NCBI GenBank assembly: GCA_963682055.1
Contig: OY821747.1
Span: forward strand, 23,992,126 to 24,056,125
Direction of reading: 5' to 3'
From: Primula veris
Lineage: Eukaryota > Streptophyta > Magnoliopsida > Ericales > Primulaceae
DNA: 64,000 nucleotides
In this document: piece after piece, positions 24,514 through 38,000 of the stretch
Layout of the letters: the number at the start of each line of letters is the position of its first letter
Numbering within the stretch: the first letter of the stretch is position 1
Made by a program: the position numbers and the translations under genes
Notes under the pieces: model-generated
What the model was told of the DNA's origin: nothing
The model's database searches: none
Seen by the model: only the letters and a program-made list of their open reading frames with translations

Positions 24514-25950
24514 ATAACACTTTCACCAGAAGCATGTATAATTGCCATTATAAACCGATATTATGCACAAGTTTAGTTCGTTTTCATCACCAAGATATTA
24601 TATATGTTTTCATCACAAAGAAAAAAAAAATCACTAAATAGCTGCGTGCATTATGAATTTTTAGTTTCTTAAGATTATTTGGGGCAAAAATCTAGATTAC
24701 TTAAAGCAAAAAAAATCATGCAAACCAAACATTTATGGATTTATTTTTTTAAAAACAACCAAAAAAAATTGTTTCCAAACGTACTCTCGAGGCCGTTAGT
24801 GAAATGGGATGTGGCTTGTAATTGTTTACAAATAGGATATTTGTAATGTGTGAAGAAAATCATCGTAACTTATAAGACAGTTGTTTCCATCTACATTAAT
24901 ACCTAGCCGTGGGAGCGGTTCGGTTTGTTGTGCATTGAAACCAATCTAAACCAAACCACGTAAAAAATAGCGTTTCTGTTTGGTGCATGTTGATAAAATT
25001 TCAAATTTCAACCTAATCCATTTTAAACTGTTTAGGGGCGGGTTGGGTTCGCGATTTGTTCATTTTGGTCCATAAACTTATTAAAAATACAAATTCAACC
25101 CCAAAAATAGAAAAATGAAACTCGAAAAAATAAAAGTCAAAAAATTAAAAATTAAACATTCACAGACTAAAGCATAGTTGCATATATAATACATGCACAA
25201 GACTAATAGATTGACATAATATTTTTTATTCATGTCCATTACGCCGATAAAATAAGATCGAAACGAGTAATAAAAAATTAAACATGCGGTATAAAACCAT
25301 AAAATAACCAAACAACTTAAAATTGTAAATTAAAAGATTGTGTAATCCGAAATCTTATGTGCTTGATCGATCACAATCTATTGGGGTTAAATGGTTTATT
25401 ATGTATATTTGATTATTCATATGTATATTTAATCATACATATATATGTATATTTAATCTATTGAGGTTAAATGGTTTATTATGTATATTTGAAAATCTTA
25501 ATCCAAGCCAACCCGTTTATAATAAATGCGGTACGGTTTGTTTCGGATTGATATTTTAAATTTTTTAACTCAATCCAACCCTTGACGGGTTAATTTGGGT
25601 TGCGGTTTGGGACGGTTTGGTCCATATTTTTTTTCACCCCTGTTCATACCTATTCGTTCCTAACATAGTTAAATAAATTATAATCACTGTATCTAAATTA
25701 ATTTAAGTAGATTTCATAGATTGGTTACAAGAGATTTTTAATTAGACAAAATGGGACAACTGGCATAGGTTTACGTTACAAAGATTTTTTGGGGTCCTAA
25801 TAGAGGAATTTTATTCATGTTTTCACATTTTTTAATCGTTAATTGCTTTTGTCTACAAGTGAGATTAATGTATAAAATTCATATACCAGCTAGACTAATT
25901 AAAGTTACAAAAAAGGTTTTAAGTATAACTATAAGGCCCCATAGTCTCTT
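24514..25950. other. Intergenic region upstream of the LPR-type gene
   Basis: No coding sequence. It contains a 79-bp direct duplication at 25376-25491 and gtttggtttgg-rich stretches around 24920 and 25560-25640 that may be a decayed hAT-like repeat (tcacccctg near 25640). The last 100 bp become CT-rich towards the gene start. Confidence 0.5.
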
Positions 25951-25956
25951 ACAGAG

Positions 25957-25966
25957 TTTATAAACA
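25957..25966 (+). promoter_or_regulatory. Candidate TATA box of the LPR-type gene
   Basis: gtttataaac lies about 130 bp upstream of the proposed ATG and is followed by a CT-rich leader (about 26000-26040), a common arrangement in plant genes. No start site was measured. Confidence 0.4.
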
Positions 25967-26090
25967 ATTAAACATTATCTATTAATTTGGTGCACTCCAT
26001 CTTTCTCTTTTCTCTTTCTCTTTATCTCTCACTTATCTCTATATGATTTTTGTTCCTATGCATGCAAGCTAAAAAAAACCAATAAAAACA

Positions 26091-29000
26091 ATGGAGGGGA
26101 GAATAATTATCATGGAAAATTTGTTCATTTTATTGGCATTTGTATTTGGAGGTCAGTTGAAAAGTGCTTGGGCTCATGAAGAGAAGCTATTCAAGCTATC
26201 AAATTTGGAAATGTTTGTTGATGATATTCCTAATATTCCAAAACTGAAAGGTTATGATGTTGTTAATGGTGTTTTTGTGCCCAAACACCTCAAGATTGGT
26301 ATGTTTCACAAGAAATGGGTAAATTGTTTATCCCTTCTCTTATCTTTATCGTTTTCGCAATTTATTTAGGATGCTTCTATACAAAATATTATTTGAAAAT
26401 TTATACTCTTGATACCTTAGTATAACTCGCTCACCATAGGGTTCGATTTTCATGGTACCTTCTAAATGAGAATCACATATATGGCTTAATTATTTGGTTG
26501 CTGTTTAAGGATCAAAGTATCCTGTTTTGCTTAAATGTATTATTACGGAATTAATTAGTTTGTTAATTAAGTTTTTTCTATAGCTCAAAAAATCTAAGGA
26601 CTTTTTTCATATGTTTTTTTTTTCTTATTTTAAAAATGCAACTTGTTCTTTTTTGTATAGACACAATATCCTTCCTTTTTTCTTACTTAAAAGAAAATTT
26701 AATTTTTCTAATTTTGAATTTATGATTTATGGATAAAATGTTATAGCCAGTAACAATAGAACAGCAGTCAACAGGCGGTCCAAACTAAGCAAGTCTTCTT
26801 CTTTTTTTGACAATTCAAACTAAGCAAGTCTTGTTTACACCGATGTCTTGAGCTAAATTATCATATTTTTTTTAATTTACTAATTGGGCTACTTTCCTTT
26901 GCATTTCTGCTACTAAAATAAACCATATCTATGTAATAAAATCAAAGATTAAAAGATGTAAATTAAGATAGAAATAATATGGAAATGAGTAATGCCTTAA
27001 TGGTCAAATAATTAAGAAGGTTTAAGTTCTTAGTTTTATGGTTCACAAATTATGAACGAAATTATGTAAAAAAAAATTCATGGTTCACAAAGACTTGTAC
27101 ACCTTTAAAAAAGGGAGAATATCAAACTTTGAAGGGTAGGGCAATGACATACGTAGATATTTTTTGACACGTATTAATTCTTAGCTATATGAGGAAATTA
27201 TTTGATTAATGTATATTGATCTGTAAAACTCCTCTACAAGAGTGAGAACCAAAAGTATCTACTTACATTATCACTCTTTATTTACACCTAATATTTAACA
27301 TTCTTATATAGTAACTCATAGACAAGACTGAAGTTGAAAGAATTAACTTAATTAAATATAGAAAATATAGTTTGATATTTGCTACATATTGTTGCTTGAC
27401 TTATAAAACTATAACAATTTTTATTTGGCTGATATTATTGTGTCGAATTTCTTAGCTACATTAATTGCCTCCTGTATAATAAAATAAGATAAAGCTCCAC
27501 CTTTCTGAATCTAATTTTTGATACAAATATTATAATATCTTCATTCAAATTAAAGTTGTTGATCAAGGCAATCGTGAAATTTTGTAGTAATAATAAATTT
27601 TGGTTCATGCACTGATTAATTATGAAGATAAAGATGAATTCTACAAGTTATTTAAAGTAAGATACCTCAACTACGTAACACATTGACACCGCACAATGAA
27701 GGCTCTAGTTATGAAATAAGTTTATACTTTATACGATTTCGCTCGATTAAGGTTAGTCTTTTATTATTTACCCAAAAAAATGGTTAGTCATTTATTACTT
27801 ACCAAAACAAAAAGGTTAGTCATTTAATTAAGAAAAGAACATTATATCACTGTTTGAGATGATATTTTCTTGGCTTAAAATGCGTGCTATAGCTGAATTT
27901 CTGTGGACAGTACTATGGTTGTCTTATTGTTTTGTAGCTTGATGTGCTTTTCCTCTTCTGAATTCTCTGATCAAATTATTTGTAAAGTTATTTTGTTTGT
28001 ATGCATAAGTCATGTTTCTTTAAGACTTTTGCATGTACTTCCATTTACAAAATAAAATTTCTCTTTTTTTTGTGATTAAGAAAAAAAGAATATAACACTA
28101 AATTTTGACTAAAATTATTGGTTTCAGACCAATTGCATTCACAATCACATGATAAAAGTAGGTAAAACGTCTCATTCATTTTTTTAGTGTGACTATTTCT
28201 TCTTTTGCTTTTTTCACTTGTTTTATTCTTGGTTTTTGAAGCTAGCATACGCAAAACAAATGTGGTAGACAAGCCTTAAAATAAATAATACTAGCATTTT
28301 ATTTTATTATTAATATACAACTGATCATAAAAAAAATCCAAGTTTTATTAAAAAAAAAAACACATAACAGTTTTTGTATCTCATAAAACGTAACAAAGGT
28401 AATTGATTTTCTAAATAAAGTATTTACATCACTACTTGCACTACACCAAATATCATCATTAGAGGTGGTAAAAAAACACCTTTAAAGAATCAAAAACCGC
28501 CTTTAAAGTCTTTTGAGGCGCTTGTTGAGGCGGTTTTCAAAGGGTCCCCTATGTGGGTGTTGCAAAAGGTCCTAAGGTGGTTTACAAGCGCCTCAAATAA
28601 TAAAGTCGGTTTTTCATGTACTTTTGGGGCGGTTAACAAACGCCTTAAAAGGTGTACATTAAAGGCATTTTTTGACGTTTTAAGGCGTTTTAAAACCACC
28701 TTTAAAAAATCGAAATACACTCCCATTAAGGACGGTTAAATTTTAACGCCTCAATGTTGTACTTTAAGGCGGTTCAAAACCACCTCTAAAATTTTCATAT
28801 CGCCTCTAAACTATTCCATATTCAAATGATAATATGCACCATGTACTTTTACGTTGCCCAAATAAGATATAAAATTAATTAATTCAAACATCATTAAAAG
28901 ATCTAAAGAATAAAAAAATTTCATTAATCAAATAAAAGTTATGATAACATTGTCAAACTATACCAGGAAAAAAAAAAATCAAATATTTGTAAAAAGTCCT

Positions 29001-32000
29001 AACTCACTTTCGTAGGAATCACGGTTGCATTTAGCATATGCAACAAGCCGTTAAACCCCTAGGTGTCCCTAGTGGACGAGTGTTGTCTCGTGAGGGCTTA
29101 CATAGATGAACACCCACAAACATCTACGTTAAACACTATAAACAAAAAAAAAATATCATACTTTCTATATAAGTCTAATAAACATAAAAAAAAAATTACA
29201 GCTAAGAACTATTAACAATAAGATGACCCCAATTCGTCTACATCTATAAGACAAGAGGCCTATCTTCAAACCTTTTTTACATCTCCTTGACTTGAAAATT
29301 AAAATAAAATAAAATATAAGAACGTAGTGTAGAATTTATGTCACGACTAAAGAACCTGAAAGTCTAAGTCAATTTTTGTTTAAACTTAGAACAAAATCAG
29401 TCAAATATACTTACGTCGTGTGAACGGCAAGGCACAGCTCTTTTAACAGCTTGTCCTACTTTACGGATACCCGGACGGCCAATCAACAGAGGTTCATTAG
29501 GTAGTAGCGCTTTAACAACTTGTACCTCCCAAAACCCGTCTCCAATTGAGGATCCACCAACTTTTGTGTGTGGGTCTTTAGATAGTATAATACCCTGAGC
29601 GATGACTTTTTTGGGCACAACGTTATTTAGAAGTTGAACCTTCATCCCAACCTTATGATAAGATTAAAAAGGCATAGAAAAAAATCAATACAACATATAC
29701 GAGATTCAGATATAAAATAGAAAGAAAGCCAAGATAAGGAAACTATTTATGATAAAATCAAACATGGTTTTTTTCTTTTATTTATACTAAATTTCATAAA
29801 AAAACCATAAAGATGAACCGCATACAACAATGTCTTTGTATTTAGTCTATTGCACTGCTGACTTTTTTCTATAGTTCCAAGAAATAAAAAAGATGAGATT
29901 AATAGAAACAGCCAAAGCAAAATCATGTTTGGTTTAAAAAGTGATCAAAGAAATATTATCGAGGATGAAAAACAAAAAATTCAATCCATATTTCACAGGA
30001 CAAAGAATAACTGACTAGATTTTGAGACATTCCCCAATAACTAATTCTTGTACTATAATTCCTAAATGATAGATAAAAATCTATAAGAAAAGCGTCTCCC
30101 ATATTCCCAATAAGATAAACAATCTTTAAAATATAAAAAAATATGTAAATAAAACCAAGAGATCAATAACTAAAGTATTAAAGATTAGTCTTCTGTATCC
30201 AATTGTACATTATTTTTTATACACATTATCTTACCTCAAAGAGGAAACTGGTAGAATATACCGACTGATTATAAGAGCTTTCGCCATCTGGAACTTGCTG
30301 CAAAATGAACTCTATAAGGTAATACAATGTAAATTCAACAGAAGTTACAAGTATAATAACATGGTACAAGTCAACTACAAAAATATTATTCGGTGTGTTC
30401 TTTTATTTTTTGTGTTTAAATGTTTTTCATTCCTTCATTTCTTATTTTTTGTTTCCTAGACTTATGATTTTATAAGGCTTCTAACCATTTTTTTAAAAAT
30501 CAACATAACGAGTGGGGTTCCGCCTCAATTACAATTGTATAAAAAAGAAAAAAACACATACAAAACATCACCTGATGAGAGACAGAAGGCGGAGATTTTG
30601 GGCCTTTATATCCCTGATCATGGATCGCTAAGCTTTCCAAATACTCAACTCTTTGACGCAAGTCATCTCGCTCTTCTTTCCCCTCTTGTCTCCCCTCTTG
30701 TCGTGCTTTCTCCATGTCATGATAAGTGTTATTTTTCTTTCCAAATACTTTACTTGGGCAAGGCCCTATACCTTTGGTACGAACACGACCGTGGCTATCA
30801 ATTCCTAGCACATCAGTGAAAACTTTTTCCCTAAATTCAGGCGTTTGATCAACTTCAGGAACATCTTTTAGCTTCCCATTAAAAGCGGCCTGCAACATGA
30901 ATTAAGTAAGAAAAGTTGACCGTCTTATTTTTCATCATTATAACTTCTATTTTAGAAGGCTCAAATTCAATAATTCGAGATGCATACTATTGCTTCAGCA
31001 GCTGCTTCATCAACTGGTTTACCACATTTCATGTGAGTTGCAAAGTACACCTCAATTCTGTCTCCCTTTTTACCTTTCGCGATCATCTTAATTACAAAAA
31101 TACATACACATTAGTACTTAAAAGAATATAGCATCGGAAAAAAATGTAATATTTACTAAACATGATTAAACATAATAAGTAAACTTACCTCGGCGCGTAC
31201 AACTTCGTGTGCCTTTCTGCCAGATGTATGTGCCATGGATTTTTCCTTTTGGTTCTTTTTATTAGTTTTGCTTCTTTCCTATTGTTAGGAAAAGAAGAAA
31301 AATGTTGATAATTAATATATTTCGACAAGTAGTGAATATTTTTAAAAAGTTTAAGCAAACATTATGTTCCTGCTGTAAAATACAATCCTAGTAGAAATAA
31401 AGCATTTCACTTAAATTATCATCAAAACACAATGTGTTAGCTCTCCAATTGTAACCGAAGAAAAGCCATGATATTAATGCGTCAAACAGTCATTCCAAAA
31501 TATTGAAACCTGAAATTCATCAACGATATGTATAACACTTGAATTTGGTACATACAAAGAAAGTAAATAACAAACAAAAAACTTAGACCCTGTTTGCAAA
31601 TTGAATGGTAATAAGAAGGTTGTTATTTATTATCCCAGATGTATTATATTCTATATATTAAATATTTTAATCTGAATAAAAAAAATTATAGGACAATTAA
31701 TCCAAGAAATTAGTTTATAGTTCATACTATTATACAATGAATTTTACGAATGACAGCAGCAAAGTTATTATTTATTCGCTAAATTAGAAATCTAAAAAAC
31801 ACATTGAGACATTTCAACAAGCACATGTAAAGCATTCATACTTCTCTTTTATCTAAAATAAGTAAGAGTTTTGGGCTTTCGTCCTCTTGAATTATCACGC
31901 TAATTAGACTCAAGGTATCAAATTTGTGAACTAAAACTCGACAAAGAAAATTTAAGACAATTAAGTAGTACTACACCGTAGAAAAAAATCAAGATCATTT

Positions 32001-35000
32001 TTTAGATTACAAAAAACCAAACTTTATACAAACCTAATTAATAACTCAACAATCCATGTCTTTCGAAGCCTGTAACTATCTTTGTTTATATTGTAAGAAA
32101 GACTTTGTAATATATTTCAATAACCAAGTTATAAAGAAAGACCAGATTAACAATAATTTCCATAAGTGGTGATAGAAAACTTATAATTACCATTGCCACT
32201 TTGCTGCCTTGATATTTAACAAATATTTTCCATTGTTTAGCATCCACTCTCTCTGGCACGGTTGCAAGTCTTTCAACATCATTATCATATGTGGAGTAGT
32301 GATCCCTTTTCAACCTCTCTTTCCAATGTCGCCATTTCTTTCCAACAGACTTCAAACAAGTATCTTTATAAGCATATGGGACTTCACAATTATCCTGTAA
32401 ATGGAGTATTTTTAAGAATGTTATCGACAATGTTAAACCCATACCTCTAAAAGTACATAAGATACGTATATAATAAATGGAACTTAATTACTTTAACATC
32501 TTGCCAGATTCTCTGTTTAAAGGTTGTAAGTTCTTTATATCTCCAGTCGGTATATATGATAGGACACAAAGTGGCACTTCGAGCGATAATGCCTAATTGA
32601 CTAGCCAATGGAGCAGCAGTATCTCCAATAGGTTGATTGTATTCGTTCAATTTGACCTCATGTTTTTTCCCTGTACCCCAATCCCGATATTGCCAAGCAT
32701 AACCTCTTTTCCTCTTCCTTGTTGTTTGGTTTGAGGAATCACCTAGATGTTCCAAATCTACAGTAATAATCCAATAAAAAAACATATGAAATAAAAGGTT
32801 GAATGATATACAACTAACACTATTTAATATCATCCTTACGTATATGTCCCGTTCTAACAAAAAAAATATATTTATATTCGCATCTTAATTTATGATGACT
32901 TTTGAAGTTTATAAAACTCGAGAAATATAAAAAAAAAATGTGGTACAACTCATTATTCTTGAATACTTACCAAACTGACAACAATATACTTCAATGGTAT
33001 ACAACATTTAGAGTAAGTTCCATCCAATTATCCAAAAATAGTGTACAACGATGTCCATTTTGAGAAAAATGTAGGCGAATCCATGATTTCAACAAAAAAG
33101 GAGGCGAGAAATATAAACTCTACGAAGTCTCAGTTTTCAATTTCTTTCCTAAAAAGTTCTACTATTGATCAAGTTAACATATAGGGTTTTTTGGGTAATT
33201 TTAATCTGAAAAAAAAAAACTGATTTTTTTTAAGTCTACTATTGATCAAGTCTCAGTTTTCAATTTCTTTACTAAAATAACTGATTCGTCGAAGCAACAA
33301 TTGTAGTATTCTGCGACCAATTTGTTCTAAGGGTAGCAGCTATTAAGGCATTGGGATCATTCAGAAGCAACACCTAAACATCAATTATAACTTCCCATAT
33401 TAATAATATGGAAAATGAAGTTGCCTTATAGGAAAGTAAGGGTGTGTGATTTGCATTTTCTGTTTTTCCTAAGTAAGATTGATGCATCGGTTAAATGCAT
33501 AAATGTTTGATACTATTGTGATAAAATTCCAGTTTCAATATTATATTTTCAGCACTCTTTCTTTTTTCGATTGTCTATCTTTCTATCAAAACTATCGAAG
33601 ATGCTTTAAAAGTCTATTCAAAATTTAGTGATATTTAAGACAAGTCCAGCAAGTTCTAATAAATAATCAAATTAATTAATAAAACACATGAGTATGATTA
33701 CTGAGTCTCATGGAGAATAAACAAATTGGAAACGAATAACGTTGGCTTACTAAGTTGTACACTCCCTTGAACCTTTGTAATGGGCTTACTTTGCGGAGTA
33801 TCTGAACCAACTAATTTAAGGTTCATTAACTTAAAACTTACTCAATAACTCAAATAAAGGAGACTTGAACATGGTCAATACCTACTATTTATGATACTGA
33901 AAGAAAATGGTAAAAACATATATATAGAACCTGTTGTATTGTCGTTGTTTTCGGAAGACGTTGTGTTTGCAGCAAGACGATCATTTTGAACCTCAACACG
34001 AGAAGATGACGGTTGTGTATTATCAACCATTGGTCCAATGGGCCAACGGACTCTCGATTTTCCCATCACTTACCTGTGAAACACAAAAGAATGGAAAAAG
34101 GCAAACAAGAAACTTGAAACATGAACTACCAACATATCCTTGAAAATTGAAATAAATATACCAAGTAAACAAAAAAAATATAAGGGAGTTCATTTATTTG
34201 CTAACTAGAAAAAAAAGACCAATAAAACTCTATCACTTATCATCCTCGTCCATATCATCATCACTACTATTATCATCTATATCTTTATTATCACTATCGT
34301 TATCACTATCAACTAAAATTTCTTCATCACTTAAAAGGTAGTCGTCGGAGTAGTAATTATCGTCATCTTCGTCTTCATCATCAGTATCATCATCATCAAT
34401 TGTATTGATATCAATTTCAATTCCTTCTTCAGCCTGTATTTTTGAATTGCCATCATCCTCTGATTCTAGGAGTGTTTCTTCTAATTGTTCAACAATAATA
34501 GGATCAACTTCATGATTTGACGCAACGTCTTCTTCATATTTATTATCTAGTAAATCATACACATCTCGCGGAAACATCTTCATAACCAACTGCCATTCCT
34601 TCTCGATAGGATCTGGTATGTACCAAACTTGTTTTGCTTGTGAGGCGAGAATATAAGGTTCATCCGAAATACGATTCTGCTTATATAAAAGATGTCTAAA
34701 ATTCACAAGTGTGCAACCAAATTCATCTTTCTTAGCACCAAACTTATTATCAACCCACTGACATCTAAATAATAAAAACTTGAAATCATTCGAATATCGC
34801 AACTCTATAATATCATCTAAAATCCCATAAAAATCAACGTCGCCTAAGATAGGACGATTATCTCGTGAACTTGCAAAACTATTGGTTGCTGCGGTTAGCA
34901 ATACTGCACTATTTTGGGTGGTCAACTTTTCTTCGCGTTTTTTCGTTCAAAACTTAAGTCCATTAATGGTATAGCTAGTGTATTTTCTTGCCCACTTGTG

Positions 35001-38000
35001 TGGTTGTGCAGCTAACAATTTCACTTTATCGGACAAGCCCACATTCGAAGATTGTTGTAAATCAAGAACCTAGTTAAATGATAGACATTAGATACATATA
35101 GAACAATAATTCTATTATGAAAATTTGTGTTCTGGTGCATTGGACTTACATGCTCCCTGAACCAAGTTGGAAAATTTTCATTATGCTTTTTCAGAATGTC
35201 ACGTTCATTAGAACGATGGTTTTCCTGCCTAAGTATATGAAGGTGCGTCCTGCATAATTAGATAACTTCTATTACGGTCAAGCTATCATACCATAAGATT
35301 GAATAAATCTTTATTGTATTTTTTCTTACTCCATGAATGGTGAAACCTCAATTGAATTCGATTGGATATATCTGTGAGCTTGCTCCCAGGAAACATCATC
35401 AAGAAAGAACCTTTTCCCTTTTTTTTCAAGGGCACTACCTTGTTTACCCTCATAGTTTCTTTGTGGTCTATTTAGTTTTGTCTCGACATCATGCAAGTAC
35501 CGACTATAGAAGGTCAAGCACTCTTCTGCTAAATACCCCTCGGCAATGGAGCCCTCTGGATGCCTTCTGTTACGCACATAGTTTTTTAATGTAAGCAGGA
35601 ACCTGAAAAAGGATATAACTAGTTCAGGAATATTAACAGATATAATTTCCACATTATATTAAAAGTTCATAATATGAAGTATTACCTTTCAATCGGGTAC
35701 ATCCATCGATACTGAACTGGTCCAGCAATTTTTGCCTCATATGCCAAATGAACTGGCAAATGTTCCATTACATTAAAAAATCCTGGTGGAAAGATCTTTT
35801 CAAGTCGACAGATAGTCACTACAATTTGTTGTTCGAGTAGCTGCATTTCCTCTAAGTCTAAAACTTTTGAGCATAACTTTCTAAAAAAGTTGCTTAGTTC
35901 AACCAAAGCATGAGCGACATGTTTTGGGAGAACTTTTCTCACAGCAAGAGGTAATAAGTGCTCAATTAGAATATGATAATCATGACTTTTAAGCCTTGAA
36001 ATTGTCCCGTCTTTCAATTGTACACGACGAGATATATTGGAAGAATAACCATCGGGTCCTTTAACACTTTTTAACACATTAAGAAATGTGCTTGTTTTCT
36101 CTTTATTCATGTAGTAATCAGCGGGGGGCAGAATTACCTTTCCATTATTTTGTTCTTGGGGATGAAGTGTTTCTCGGATACCTATATCTTGAAGGTCATA
36201 TCGAGCTTTTAAGTTATCCTTAGATTTCCCTTTAATATTTAAAAGCGTCCCGACAATATTTTCACAAACATTTTTTTCAATATGCATCACATCAAGATTA
36301 TGGCGAATTAAATTATCCTTCCAGTATGGCAAATAAAAAAAAATGCTTCTTTTTTTCCAGTTAAAGTTTTAAGTGTTTTTACCATTATTCTCATCACCAT
36401 TACCTCTTTTTCTTTTGCGATTGGGGGGATTTTTTTGTTCAGTCTTTCCAAACTTGTTCTCTATCAACTCTACTTGTTTAAATATGTCGGAGCCAGATAG
36501 TTGAGGGGGAGCAGAACCTCTTTCCTTAGTCCCATCAAAATGTGTCGCATCATTTCGAAAGTTATGCCCTTCATCTAAGAACTTTCTATGCCGCATGTAA
36601 CAAAATTTTCCACCGTGTTTTAACCATCGAGAAGAAGTATCTTTATTGCAACAAGGACAAGCCAATGCTCCTTTTGTGCTCCAACCAGATAAATTCGCAT
36701 AAGCGGGAAAATCACTTATTGTCCACATCAAAGATGCACGCATGCAAAACATTTGATCATTTGCTGCATCATAGGTAAGTGAACCATTAGTCCATAAATC
36801 CTCCAAATCCTCAATTAAAGGTTGTAAAAGTACGTCGATATCATTTCCAGGCGAACGAGGACCATCAATAAGCAAACTCAACATAAAAAATGGTTGTTTC
36901 ATGCATAACCAAGGAGGTAAGTTGTAAGGCATTAACACAACTGGCCATGTGCTATGAGGATTAGTTAATGACTTAAAAGGACTAAAACCGTCTGATGCTA
37001 AACCCAGTCGAACATTTCGACAATCACTAGAAAAATCATGGTGCTTCGCGTCGAAGTCTTTCCAAGCAATTCAATCGGCTGGATGTCGTAGCTTTCCATC
37101 TTCAGTGCGCTCTTCTCCATGCCATCTCATTGACTTAGCAGTTTTAGATGACATGAACAATTTTTGCAGGCGTGGTCTCAAAGGAAAGCATCTAATTTGT
37201 TTCGCGGGGATATTTGTTACTATCGGATTCTCATCCTCTGGACTGCGTTTACGTTCTTTATATCTAGACTTTTGACAGTAATCACATTTATCAAGTCCTT
37301 CTTTTTCTTTCCAGTATAACATACAATCCCTCGGGCATACATCAATTTTTTTATAGCTAAATCCCAATGCCTCATTGAATTTCTTAGCATCATAGTATGA
37401 CTTAGGTAAGGTTTCACCTGCAGGAAACGCTTTTTTCAATAACTCAACGAGCATGTCAAACGACTTATCACTCCATCCATTAAGGACCTTTATCTACATA
37501 AGTCGAACAACAAAAGACAATGTTGTGAAAGAGTCACAACCTGGATACAACTCCCGCTCTGCATCTTCTAAGAGCTTAAAAAAATTCATGGTTTCTACAT
37601 CAGGCCCATTGCTTGTACTATCTTGCCTATTATTCTCAGTAGATTCTTGATGTTGATCACAAAATACATCATGAACCAAACCAAACATGTCATCTGCTGA
37701 GTTTGAATCTTGGGGATTAGGAAAATTAGTAGAAGACTCACCATGCATAATCCAAACCTTATACTAAGGTAAAAATCCTTTGTCTAAAATATGCGCTTTC
37801 ACACCCTCTTTTGTTTCGAATCTTCGATTTCCACAACGTCGACATGGACAATATATCTTTGATTCGGGATCTTTGTCAGCATAAGCAAACTCAATAAATT
37901 GTGCAATTCCTTGAAGATAGGCGGCACTCATTCTGTCCCTATTGTCGATCCAACTTTTATCCATAACCATTAATTTTTCTTTAATTCTCTAACCTAAAAT

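Noticed and set aside
24905..25645. Possible hAT element with tcacccctg at the right end
   Set aside because: No matching left terminus or target duplication could be found; only biased gtttgg-rich sequence is seen.
28490..28739. Two overlapping opposed frames near the CACTA left end
   Set aside because: Both are translations of the palindromic subterminal motifs and mirror each other.
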